Made by a program: the position numbers and the translations under genes. This document shows positions 1 to 7,053 of a DNA stretch of 39,396 bases, piece after piece; the stretch's first letter is position 1, and every line of letters begins with the position of its first letter. The notes beneath the pieces were generated by a model. That model was not told the DNA's origin, searched no databases, and was given only the letters and a program-made list of their open reading frames with translations. This DNA is from Bacteroidales bacterium. GTDB taxonomy: Bacteria; Bacteroidota; Bacteroidia; Bacteroidales; Paludibacteraceae. Location: NCBI GenBank assembly GCA_022777485.1, contig JALFGC010000096.1, forward strand, positions 1 through 39,396, read 5' to 3'.

Positions 1-40
1 AAGCAAACTATTCTCAGCAATCAAAGACTAAATTGGTTTT

Positions 41-54
41 CCCGACAGGTCGGG
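41..54. repeat. GTCGGG palindrome (family A, copy 1)
   Basis: CCCGAC-AG-GTCGGG at 41-54, followed by ACAAGTT, the same flank as the copy inside the receptor gene at 7168-7181. It lies in the spacer beyond the cdsA stop. The rest of 1-158 is AT-rich with no gene that I can see. Confidence 0.8.
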
Positions 55-158
55 ACAAGTTCCGAACAATTTTTGGAAATTTTTGTTGAAATAAAAGAGT
101 CATCGTTGTTTCAATGTATATGTATCTTATTTCGAGTTCACGTTTTTTCCGGGTTGAG

Positions 159-1007
159 TTACAGATTTAGCAGCCAGAGGAAGAAGACGATAGCGGGTGT
201 GGCGAGGAGGATAGAGTCGAAGCGGTCGAGCACGCCGCCATGCCCGGGCATGAACTTACCTGAGTCCTTCACGCCGATAGTGCGCTTGAGCAGGCTTTCC
301 ATCAGGTCGCCCAAGGTGCCGAAGACAACTACTATCAGGCTGAATAGCATAGGCGAAACGAAGCGGCACCCGCACAAGCCCGGCAGGGCATTGAACCAAC
401 TGAAGCAGGTCAGCAAGCACCCTACGGCAACGGCTACCACTGCTCCGCCAATGAGCCCCTCCCATGATTTGTTGGGGCTTACGCGCGGGAACATCTTATG
501 ATTCCCGCCCTTTCGTTTGCTGAGCAATGAGCCTACGCAATAGGCGCCGCTATCGTTGAGCCAAATCAAGACAAAGAGGGCAAGCAGAAGCCATGGGCTC
601 AACATCATCACGCCGTTCATCAAGGCGAACGGCAGGGCAATCATCACCTGGCTAACCAAGAAATCGCCCCAGTTCTTAACGGGGTCAGCGGCTTTGCGAA
701 ATAACTCGGATATGAGCGTAGCGCCCACTATGATGACATACAGAGCAAGCAACAGGGGCATTAGCCAAGAGAGATCCCATTCGCTGAAAGCCACCCACCA
801 AGCCATGGCAAAGAGCAAAGCCGTAGCCTTCATAGAAGCCACACGCAGGAAGCAAATTGCCCCGCGCAGGCTCATATACTCGCGCGCAGCAAGGACAGAC
901 ACTACGAGAAAAAGCACGCCGAAGAAAATCGGGTGCACCAAGATACTTGCCACAACAAGTGCCACATAGACTGCACCGGAAAGGGTGCGCTGAACGAAAT
1001 TATTCAT
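159..1007 (-). CDS. cdsA: Phosphatidate cytidylyltransferase (CDP-diglyceride synthase)
   Basis: Integral inner-membrane enzyme that makes CDP-diacylglycerol from phosphatidate and CTP, the entry point to phospholipid synthesis. The protein of 282 residues is a chain of hydrophobic segments, and near its C-terminus it carries the full family signature: SLLKR, then KDSGKFMPGHGGVLDRFDS, which holds the conserved K-D, H-G-G and D-R-x-D residues. Its length is normal for the family. The frame stays open to 1040, but that longer start would lie inside the -7 box at 1038-1045. The ATG at 1005-1007 (MNNFVQRTL) is therefore chosen, about 24 nt after the expected transcript start. It diverges from the acidic-protein gene at 1117. 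Family assignment is secure; activity is inferred from it. Confidence 0.95.
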   Translation of the reverse strand: MNNFVQRTLSGAVYVALVVASILVHPIFFGVLFLVVSVLAAREYMSLRGAICFLRVASMKATALLFAMAWWVAFSEWDLSWLMPLLLALYVIIVGATLISELFRKAADPVKNWGDFLVSQVMIALPFALMNGVMMLSPWLLLALFVLIWLNDSGAYCVGSLLSKRKGGNHKMFPRVSPNKSWEGLIGGAVVAVAVGCLLTCFSWFNALPGLCGCRFVSPMLFSLIVVVFGTLGDLMESLLKRTIGVKDSGKFMPGHGGVLDRFDSILLATPAIVFFLWLLNL

Positions 1008-1033
1008 TATTTTTGACTTTTTCCTTGAAATTA

Positions 1034-1069
1034 TTTGCAAAGGTACGAAAAAAGTAGTATCTTTGCAAA
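1034..1069. promoter_or_regulatory. Overlapping divergent promoter pair for cdsA and the acidic-protein gene
   Basis: The plus-strand promoter has -33 TTTG at 1034-1037, a 20-bp spacer and -7 TATCTTTG at 1058-1065. The minus-strand promoter has -33 TTTG (CAAA on plus, 1066-1069), a 20-bp spacer and -7 TACCTTTG (1045 back to 1038). Each -33 box abuts the other promoter's -7 box. The 36-bp block is thus near-symmetric, TTTG-CAAAGGTA-N12-TATCTTTG-CAAA, and polymerase should be able to occupy only one direction at a time. Confidence 0.85.
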
Positions 1070-1116
1070 TAATTTAGTGATTATTTTGTATTTTTACCTA
1101 AAATAGAATTGTTTTT

Positions 1117-1464
1117 ATGGCAAACGGAATGGAAATGAGCCTCTTGGAGCCCGAAGAGCGCAAAGAGGTGGATTTTATTTGGAACCTAATTCCAGCGGAG
1201 GATAAGCAGGGGATAACGGAAGAAGATGTGCTGCTTGTGCTTGACGCGATGGACGATTTCTTGGAGGAAGTGGGACTATTGCATGTGGACGAAGAGACCG
1301 GTGAAGTGGAATACGAAGACGGCGAGGTGGACGAGACGGCACAGATGGAGTATGTGGCTGAGGCTGCCAAAGAGCAACAGAGCCCGCTGACGATGGTGCA
1401 GATACAACTCATCATGGATGGTGAGTTTCAGTACGGCCTGCAAGAAGGGTGGTACGAAGAGTAA
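1117..1464 (+). CDS. Small acidic protein of unknown function
   Basis: A protein of 115 residues, very rich in Glu and Asp, with no signal peptide or membrane segment, so probably cytoplasmic. Its middle (about residues 40-85) is almost continuously acidic, and the C-terminus holds a tidier amphipathic stretch ending in QEGWYEE. I do not recognise a named domain; it resembles the uncharacterised small acidic proteins common in Bacteroidales. It is the first gene after the plus-strand promoter at 1034-1065 and its 3' end overlaps the next gene, so it is probably translated together with the acyltransferase. The antisense frame over it is serine-rich and is a shadow. Confidence 0.75.
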   Translation: MANGMEMSLLEPEERKEVDFIWNLIPAEDKQGITEEDVLLVLDAMDDFLEEVGLLHVDEETGEVEYEDGEVDETAQMEYVAEAAKEQQSPLTMVQIQLIMDGEFQYGLQEGWYEE

Positions 1465-2347
1465 TCCCTCAACTCTCCATCCAATCGTGGCAGGATTTGT
1501 AAAGATACTCAGTAAGATACCGTTGCGGGGACTGTATGCCTTTGCTGAGTGGGTGCTATACCCCGTGATGTACTATGTGGTGCGGTATCGGCGTGGCGTG
1601 GTGGCGAAGAACTTACGGCTGTCTTTCCCAGACAAGACGGAGGCAGAGCGGCAGCAGATAGCCAAGCAGTTTTATCACTCGTTTGCCGATGTGATAGTGG
1701 AGATAGTGCATGGGTACTCGGCTTCGGCAGAGGAGATGAGACAGCGCGTGGTCTTCGAGAATGAAGAGCAGGTGAAACAACTGATAGCGGAGCACGGGGC
1801 AGTCATCGGGATGTTGGCGCACATGGGAAACTGGGAGTGGATGGCGGATTTTTACCAACATCTTGCGCCTTACGACATGTTGCAGGCGAATATCTATCGG
1901 CGGCTGAAGAACGAGCGGATGGATAACCTGATGAACGCTGTTCGCAGCCAACGCGGGGGCGTGCTGATAGAGAAGCAGCAGGTGCTTCGGCGGATGTTGA
2001 GCCTACGCAAAGAGGGGCAGAAAGTGCTGTATGGCTTTATATGCGACCAGAAACCGCGCCCGCAAGTAACTCGTTGTTGGACGATGTTCCTGCACCAAGA
2101 TACAGGTTTCTTGGACGGTAGCGAGGTGCTGGCAAAGAAGTTCGGCTATCCCGTGATTTACCTGCACATCACCCGCCCAAAACGCGGCTATTATGTCGCA
2201 CGCTTTGACTTGATAACCGACCGGCCCGCGGAAGAGCCGGAGAATGGTATCACCCTGCGCTATGCCGAGATGTTGGAGCAGAATATCTTGGAACAACCTG
2301 AGTTGTGGCTCTGGACACATAACCGATGGAAGTGGGGGAGAAAATAG
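1418..2347 (+). CDS. LpxL/HtrB-family lysophospholipid acyltransferase
   Basis: Membrane-associated acyltransferase, probably adding a secondary acyl chain to lipid A or a related lipid. It has an N-terminal hydrophobic helix, then the basic RYRRG...KNLRLSFPD segment that opens this family, then the catalytic HX4E motif as H-MGNW-E (H135-E140 from this start), followed by a YRRLKNERMD segment. About 300 residues is the usual length. The start is uncertain. The ATG at 1418 overlaps the upstream gene by 47 nt and adds a poorly typical leader; an in-frame GTG at 1487, 22 nt after the upstream stop, would give a protein starting just before KILSKIPLRG, which fits the family better. It is cotranscribed with 1117-1464. 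The exact lipid substrate cannot be read from sequence. Confidence 0.88.
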   Translation: MVSFSTACKKGGTKSNPSTLHPIVAGFVKILSKIPLRGLYAFAEWVLYPVMYYVVRYRRGVVAKNLRLSFPDKTEAERQQIAKQFYHSFADVIVEIVHGYSASAEEMRQRVVFENEEQVKQLIAEHGAVIGMLAHMGNWEWMADFYQHLAPYDMLQANIYRRLKNERMDNLMNAVRSQRGGVLIEKQQVLRRMLSLRKEGQKVLYGFICDQKPRPQVTRCWTMFLHQDTGFLDGSEVLAKKFGYPVIYLHITRPKRGYYVARFDLITDRPAEEPENGITLRYAEMLEQNILEQPELWLWTHNRWKWGRK

Positions 2348-2386
2348 GACCCTCCCCGTCCCTCCCTACGAAGGGAGGGAGTAGGA
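2348..2386. repeat. CCCTCCC palindromic element, copy 1 (family B)
   Basis: It begins directly after the acyltransferase stop codon. GACCCTCCCCGTCCCTCCCT (2348-2367) matches 5407-5426 base for base. CCCTCCCT (2360-2367) pairs with AGGGAGGG (2372-2379) to form a hairpin with a 4-nt loop. It could act as a transcript 3' end, but no T run follows. Confidence 0.7.
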
Positions 2387-2450
2387 GGCAATTGTGAATT
2401 AACAATTAACATGTTGCTCTGAGTATTCTGAGAACTCTGAGGATTCCGAT

Positions 2451-2618
2451 AATGGTCAAATAGTAAATCGTAATTCGTAAATCGTAATTAGTAATTCGTA
2501 AATCCTTTTAATGGTTCTTTACACGGTCTTTAATGGAGAATATCATGGAATAATTAATGAATAATTAACGGGTATTAACGGAGGAAAATCGTAAATCGTA
2601 ATTCGTAAATCGTAAATA
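2451..2618. repeat. Spacer made of AT-rich direct repeats before the glycosyltransferase
   Basis: Two identical 25-bp copies built on GTAAATCGTAATTC lie at 2463-2487 and 2591-2615, each with internal 14-bp periodicity. The 18-mer AATGGTCAAATAGTAAAT at 2451-2468 occurs again on the minus strand at 7031-7048 and at 7016-7033, in the spacer before the S8 protease. The interval between the copies (2489-2590) is AT-rich, with TTAACGG/AATTAA motifs and no gene. Confidence 0.75.
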
Positions 2619-2622
2619 AGAG

Positions 2623-3624
2623 GTGTTTTGTTCTGTCGTTATATTAAATTGGAATGGGGAGGCGATGCTTCGTCGGTATCTGCCTTCTGTGGTGGCGTTC
2701 ACGCCTAAGGAGGAGGCAGAGATAGTCGTGGCTGACAACGGTTCTACGGATGGTTCTGTCGCTCTATTGCAGCGGGATTTTCCTTCTGTAAGGCTTATTC
2801 AATTGGATAAGAACTATGGTTTTGCGGAGGGCTACAACCGCGCGTTGCAGCAGGTGGATAGCCGCTACACCGTCCTGCTGAACTCAGATGTGGCAGTTAC
2901 GGAGGGGTGGCTCACACCGCTCTTGACCTATATGGAGCAGTACCCCGATGTGGCGGCGGTGCAGCCGAAGATACTCTCTGACTTGCAAAAAGACCACTTC
3001 GAGCACGCAGGTGCCGCAGGAGGATATCTGGACATACTCGGCTATCCCTTCTGCCGCGGTCGTATCGTGGGTTATGCGGCGCAAGACGAAGGTCAGTACG
3101 ATAGCGAGGCGGATGTGCTATGGACCTCGGGCGCGTGTATGTGCGTGCGCACAAACCTATATAAGGAAGCAGGTGGTTTGGATGGTGATTTCTTTGCCCA
3201 CATGGAGGAGATAGACTTCTGCTGGCGTTTGTGCAGCCGCGGTCATAGGTTAGTGTGCCTGCCTGCTTCGCGGGTGTATCACTTGGGCGGTGGGGCGCTC
3301 CACTACGAGTCGCCGCGCAAGACTTATCTCAATTTCCGCAACAACCTGCTGATGCTCTATAAGAACCTCCCCGCTTCACGCCTGTGGTGGGTGATGGCGG
3401 TGCGATGGGGGCTGGACTATGTGGCGGCGCTGCAACTGCTCTTGACCGGCAAACCGAAGAATGCGTGGGCGGCGCTTCAAGCTCGATGGGACTATCATCG
3501 TATGAAGCCATCCATGCGACCGAAACGACAAGAAAACATACGGAAGATGGTTGTCCCCTTCCCCCCCACTATCATCCGAAGGAGCATTATCTTTGACTAT
3601 TATTTACGCCAAAAACGCCAATAA
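2623..3624 (+). CDS. Family 2 glycosyltransferase (WbbL/rhamnosyltransferase-like)
   Basis: Cytoplasmic GT-A glycosyltransferase that probably adds a sugar to a surface polysaccharide or lipid-linked glycan. Visible landmarks in order are SVVILNWNG at the N-terminus, the nucleotide-binding VVADNGSTDGS (D38-N39), the DXD-like LLNSDV (N87-D89), and the acceptor-side ASRVYHLGGGAL with the preceding EEIDFCWRL near residues 195-200, a hallmark of this subfamily. At 333 residues it has family length. It must start at GTG 2623-2625, because an in-frame TAA lies two codons upstream (2617-2619) and no ATG is near. It follows the LpxL-like gene, which supports an envelope-glycolipid role. Donor and acceptor sugars are unknown. 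Confidence 0.88.
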   Translation: MFCSVVILNWNGEAMLRRYLPSVVAFTPKEEAEIVVADNGSTDGSVALLQRDFPSVRLIQLDKNYGFAEGYNRALQQVDSRYTVLLNSDVAVTEGWLTPLLTYMEQYPDVAAVQPKILSDLQKDHFEHAGAAGGYLDILGYPFCRGRIVGYAAQDEGQYDSEADVLWTSGACMCVRTNLYKEAGGLDGDFFAHMEEIDFCWRLCSRGHRLVCLPASRVYHLGGGALHYESPRKTYLNFRNNLLMLYKNLPASRLWWVMAVRWGLDYVAALQLLLTGKPKNAWAALQARWDYHRMKPSMRPKRQENIRKMVVPFPPTIIRRSIIFDYYLRQKRQ

Positions 3625-3658
3625 ACTGTTCTATTATTACGATTTTATTGCCTATAAT

Positions 3659-3689
3659 TTTGCTATGTCGCAAAAATAGACTACCTTTG
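3659..3689 (+). promoter_or_regulatory. Promoter of the acyl-CoA ligase gene
   Basis: Bacteroidota-type promoter: -33 TTTG at 3659-3662, 19-bp spacer, -7 TACCTTTG at 3682-3689. It lies 48 bp before the ATG at 3738. Confidence 0.75.
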
Positions 3690-3737
3690 CAGTGTTTTTC
3701 AAATAAACCAAAATACAAATTATCAAATTAAAGAAGT

Positions 3738-5378
3738 ATGAAACATCACTATTTGCATTACCTGCAAGAGGTAATGAAACATCAGTGGGGTGATACGGCG
3801 GTGTCGGATTATGGGGAGAAGCAGGCGTACACCTTTGGGCAGATGGCGGAGGAAGTGGAGCGATTGCATGTGCTGTTTGAGAAGATGGGTATTCAGGCGG
3901 GCGACAAAATTGCGATTGCGAGTAGGAACTGTGCAAACTGGGTGGTAGCCTATCTGGCTATCGCAACCTATAAGGCAGTGGTTGTCAGTATCTTGCAGGA
4001 CTTTAAGGCTGAGGATATAGCGAACCTGTTGCGGCATTCGGATTCGAAAATGCTGTTTGTGGGTCCTTATGTATGGAAGGGCCTGCAGCAACAAGACTTG
4101 TCGCAACTGACTGCGGTGCTTTCGATGGAGGATTTCTCGTTCCTGCAAGCAGAGGCAACGCTCACCATTCCTACCCACGAAGAGGTATCCGTTGCGTTTA
4201 AGGCGAAGTTTCCGAAGGGCATGCAACCGGCTGATTTCCACTATGATATTGACCCCGAAGCGCTGGCGCTTATCAATTACACCAGCGGCTCCACCGGCTC
4301 TCCCAAGGGCGTGATGATTAGCGGCAAGTCGCTGTCGAACAATGTGGAGAACGGTCTGCATATCCTGCCGGTAGAGCCCGGTCAGCGAGTGGTGTCGATG
4401 TTGCCGCTGGCGCATATGTTCGGGCAGTTGTCGGACTTCCTTTATCCGCTTTGCGCGGGTGCGCATATCTACTACTTGACCAAGTCGCCGACACCTACGC
4501 TGGTGCTGAAAGCCATGTCGGATGTGCACCCTTACATGGTGGCGGCAGTGCCCTTGGTGATAGAGAAAATTCACAAGAAGAAATTAGACCCGCTGTTGTC
4601 GAAGCCTGTGATGAAGTTCTTCTGGTACACGCCTATCGTGATGAATATCATCCGCAACCATGTGAAGAACGCGCTCAACAAAGCGTTTGGCGGACAGGTG
4701 CGCTACTTCCTTTGCGGTGGCGCAGCGATGAACCCGCTGGTGGAGAAATGTTTGCTGGATGTGCATTTCCCGTTGACTATCGGGTTTGGTATGACGGAGT
4801 GCGGACCGCTTATCTCCGGTACCCCGCCGAAGTACTTCAAGCGCCGCAGTTGCGGTTCTCCTGTGCCCAACATGGAGGCGAAGATAGACAACCCCGACCC
4901 GCAGAGCGGCGAGGGCGAGATATTAGTGCGCGGCGAGAATGTGATGATGGGCTATTACAAGAACGAGGAAGCCACCCGCGCGGCGTTCACCGAAGACGGA
5001 TGGATGCGAACCGGCGACCTCGGCTACATTGACAAGCACCAGAATATCTTTATCCGTGGGCGTATCAAATCGATGATTCTGGGTGCCTCCGGGCAGAACA
5101 TCTATCCCGAGGAGATAGAGGACAAACTGAACAACCAAACGGGAGTAGGGGAGTCCATCGTGGTGGAACGTGAGGGCAAACTGATTGGTTTGGTCTTCCC
5201 TGACGAGGAGACCAGCAAGCGGATGTCGCTTGAGGAGTTGCAGGCGCTGATGAAGGAGAACTTGCAGAAACTAAACAAACTCATCCCGGGCTATTCGCAA
5301 GTGGCAGACATCGAAATCAAAAACGAGCCCTTTGAGAAAACCCCGAAGAAGAGTATCAAACGGTTCTTGTACAAATAA
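3738..5378 (+). CDS. AMP-forming long-chain acyl-CoA synthetase family protein
   Basis: Adenylate-forming enzyme that should activate a fatty acid with ATP and then transfer it to CoA (or to another thiol acceptor). The ATP-binding motif YTSGSTGSPKG is at 181-191, followed by MLPLAHMFGQ, the A5 motif GFGMTECGP (about 349-357), the hinge GWMRTGDLG and GRIKSMI region, and the C-terminal catalytic Lys in KTPKKSIKR. The protein has no signal peptide and no carrier-protein domain. The 546 residues are somewhat shorter than the typical long-chain FadD of this type (about 600). It has its own promoter at 3659-3689 and ends at a convergent junction. Substrate chain length is not readable. Confidence 0.9.
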   Translation: MKHHYLHYLQEVMKHQWGDTAVSDYGEKQAYTFGQMAEEVERLHVLFEKMGIQAGDKIAIASRNCANWVVAYLAIATYKAVVVSILQDFKAEDIANLLRHSDSKMLFVGPYVWKGLQQQDLSQLTAVLSMEDFSFLQAEATLTIPTHEEVSVAFKAKFPKGMQPADFHYDIDPEALALINYTSGSTGSPKGVMISGKSLSNNVENGLHILPVEPGQRVVSMLPLAHMFGQLSDFLYPLCAGAHIYYLTKSPTPTLVLKAMSDVHPYMVAAVPLVIEKIHKKKLDPLLSKPVMKFFWYTPIVMNIIRNHVKNALNKAFGGQVRYFLCGGAAMNPLVEKCLLDVHFPLTIGFGMTECGPLISGTPPKYFKRRSCGSPVPNMEAKIDNPDPQSGEGEILVRGENVMMGYYKNEEATRAAFTEDGWMRTGDLGYIDKHQNIFIRGRIKSMILGASGQNIYPEEIEDKLNNQTGVGESIVVEREGKLIGLVFPDEETSKRMSLEELQALMKENLQKLNKLIPGYSQVADIEIKNEPFEKTPKKSIKRFLYK

Positions 5379-5406
5379 AACCCACTTCAAAGAACTCTCC
5401 CCGTAA

Positions 5407-5441
5407 GACCCTCCCCGTCCCTCCCTTAAAGGGAGGAGGGT
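5407..5441. repeat. CCCTCCC palindromic element, copy 2 (family B)
   Basis: Positions 5407-5426 are identical to 2348-2367. CCTCCCT/AGGGAGG forms the inner stem, and ACCCT (5408-5412) pairs with AGGGT (5437-5441) as an outer stem. It runs directly into the 11-bp repeat element at 5437-5486. Confidence 0.7.
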
Positions 5442-5486
5442 GGCAACCTGCGGGCGACCCGCGATAGACCCGCGATAGACCCGCGA
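5437..5486. repeat. AGGGTGGCAACC head plus 11-bp tandem repeats (family C, copy 1)
   Basis: A head AGGGTGGCAACC at 5437-5448 is followed by GACCCGCGATA at 5456-5466 and 5467-5477 and a truncated third unit at 5478-5486. The same head-and-tail arrangement, inverted, is at 27463-27520. It lies between convergent genes. Confidence 0.75.
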
Positions 5487-5492
5487 AAAAAC

Positions 5493-5527
5493 AGCAACCG
5501 ACCTTTGGTAGAGGTCGGTCGCTGCTT
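5493..5527. terminator. Bidirectional intrinsic terminator
   Basis: AGCAACCGACC (5493-5503) pairs with GGTCGGTCGCT (5513-5523), giving an 11-bp stem with one A.C mismatch and a 9-nt loop. On the plus strand TTTT follows at 5525-5528; on the minus strand a run of six U follows (A run at 5486-5491 on plus). It sits between the acyl-CoA ligase (+) and the S8 protease (-) and should stop both. Confidence 0.75.
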
Positions 5528-5556
5528 TTGATAGGGGAAAAGATATGAATGGAGCG

Positions 5557-7002
5557 CTATTCCAAGGTTACTCTTCTGCCGAGGGTGTCGTAGTATTGGG
5601 TGCCGCGGAGGATGTAGAGGGTGCCGTTGCGGTAGCGTTTCCGGCAGGTGGGGGCGTTGGTGCTCCCGACAGGTCGGGACACGTCCTTCGGGGCGTTGAG
5701 GTCGGCTTCTTTGCCAATGTAGGCGAGCCATGCGTTGGGGATGCCGTAGCCGTAGTCGGCGTCTGGGTTGTGGTAGCGGTCGGCAGAGCATATGATACGG
5801 CGTCGTATCTCCATGGCGTTGAGGTCGGGTAGGGCAGACCAAACGCATGCTGCCATGCCTGCGATGAGCGGACAGGCGAAACTGGTGCCGTTGCCGTACT
5901 GTATGCTTCCGTCGCTCGGTTGGATGATACAACTGCCTTCGCCTGCGGCGCACACATCGGGCTTCACGCGCCCGTCGCTGCAAGGCCCTCTGGACGAGAA
6001 AGATGCCACCACGCTATCCCTATCCACTGCTCCCACACACAAGATACTATCGGCGTCTGCGGGGGCAGTGAGGTAGTGCCATTCTTTGTTGCCTTCGTTG
6101 CCTGCTGCCACACAAACGAGCATACCTTTGCGGGCTGCAATCTGTGCGGCTTGAGAGCAACGCGTGGTCTGCCCGTTCATATCGGCATAGCCGAAGTCCC
6201 ACTCCTCGTTGTCGAACACGGAATAGCCGAGCGAGATACTGGCAATGTTCACTCCGAGGCTGTCGGCTTTCTCTAAGGCAGCGACGAGGTTGTCCATCTC
6301 TTTCGGGCTCTCTTTGCCGTCTTCCTCGGAGCGCATGAGGTAGTAGTCTGCTTGTGTGGCAGCACCTACATAGTGCCCTGTTCTGGCACTTATCAAGCCC
6401 AAGCACATCGTGCCGTGGTAGCCTGTCGCTCCATAGAACTCGTCGGCGTCGTCGGTGAAATCAAAACTCCCTAACCAGTGGGCGGTGTCGAAGGTGTTCG
6501 ACAGGCTGTTCCCGCTGTGCTCGCCCACGGGGTAGTTATGGAAACCTCCATCAATGACCGTCATCACGATACCGTTTCCTTTGTGCCCTGCGGCAAGCAA
6601 CGGCTGTAGGTTGTAGAGCGCGAGTTGTGCATCCGTGCCGCGCGCCATATCTGCCTCGGACGAATGGAGAAAGTCTTGTTTGCGGTACAGATACCGCCGA
6701 CTATCCGTCTCATTGCGGGTTTGCTCTATTGCTTTCACGAATGAACAGGTGGCTATCTTGTTTGCAATACTATCTTCGCACTCTACTGTTGCGCCGTTCA
6801 TCCAACGGCTGACATGCATGACCTTGCCGCCTAAGGCTCGGACGCTGTCGGTGTAGGTGGTGGAGACGGCATAATCGAGCGAGTCGGTGGGGATAGCCCA
6901 CTTGGTGCGCTGCTCCAGCGCCCTGTCGGAGAAAGCGATAGGGGCACTACCTTGTTTATCGGTGAAGGTTACGAAAAAAACACTAAGAATGGTAAGTAAC
7001 AT
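5557..7002 (-). CDS. Secreted subtilisin-like (S8) serine protease
   Basis: Exported serine endopeptidase. The N-terminus (MLLTILSVFFVTFT) looks like a short signal or anchor helix. A prodomain-like stretch of about 120 residues follows, then the S8 domain with the complete triad: D151 (TVIDGG), H196 (GYHGTMC) and S374 (GNGTSFACP), plus the oxyanion Asn in AAGNEGN. After the domain comes a short linker and a terminal motif RNGTLYILRGTQYYDTLGRR, resembling the C-terminal sorting-like tails of exported Bacteroidales proteins; a similar tail ends the endonuclease at 17124. The linker residues S442-G446 (SRPVG) are encoded by the palindrome at 5665-5678. It is the last gene of the operon beginning at 13204. 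Confidence 0.92.
   Translation of the reverse strand: MLLTILSVFFVTFTDKQGSAPIAFSDRALEQRTKWAIPTDSLDYAVSTTYTDSVRALGGKVMHVSRWMNGATVECEDSIANKIATCSFVKAIEQTRNETDSRRYLYRKQDFLHSSEADMARGTDAQLALYNLQPLLAAGHKGNGIVMTVIDGGFHNYPVGEHSGNSLSNTFDTAHWLGSFDFTDDADEFYGATGYHGTMCLGLISARTGHYVGAATQADYYLMRSEEDGKESPKEMDNLVAALEKADSLGVNIASISLGYSVFDNEEWDFGYADMNGQTTRCSQAAQIAARKGMLVCVAAGNEGNKEWHYLTAPADADSILCVGAVDRDSVVASFSSRGPCSDGRVKPDVCAAGEGSCIIQPSDGSIQYGNGTSFACPLIAGMAACVWSALPDLNAMEIRRRIICSADRYHNPDADYGYGIPNAWLAYIGKEADLNAPKDVSRPVGSTNAPTCRKRYRNGTLYILRGTQYYDTLGRRVTLE
5664..5679. repeat. GTCGGG palindrome inside the S8 protease gene (family A, copy 2)
   Basis: CCCGAC-AG-GTCGGG at 5665-5678, with T/A extending it to a 16-bp palindrome. 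It is read on the minus strand as codons TCC-CGA-CCT-GTC-GGG, residues SRPVG, in the linker between the catalytic domain and the C-terminal motif. Confidence 0.85.
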
Positions 7003-7053
7003 TTGCTATTGGACTATTTACTATTTGACCATTTACTATTTGACCATTTGCTA
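7003..7053. repeat. 15-bp direct repeats before the S8 protease start
   Basis: Two copies of ACTATTTGACCATTT on the plus strand (7020-7034 and 7035-7049) plus partial units fill the whole 51-bp spacer between the barrel-protein stop and the protease ATG. They contain the 18-mer shared with 2451-2468. Confidence 0.75.

Noticed and set aside
41..54. Restriction or methylation site explanation for the GTCGGG palindrome
   Set aside because: No restriction-modification gene is in the window, and shared flanks beyond the palindrome at two loci fit copying better than a recognition site; kept as an alternative only.
73..501. Plus-strand open frame of 142 codons at the left end
   Set aside because: It lies antisense to cdsA, which carries the full family signature; the protein is Arg/Pro/Thr-rich and has no recognisable motif.
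3723..4574. Minus-strand open frame of 283 codons over the acyl-CoA ligase
   Set aside because: A His/Arg-rich shadow of a well-supported gene with all adenylation motifs on the plus strand.
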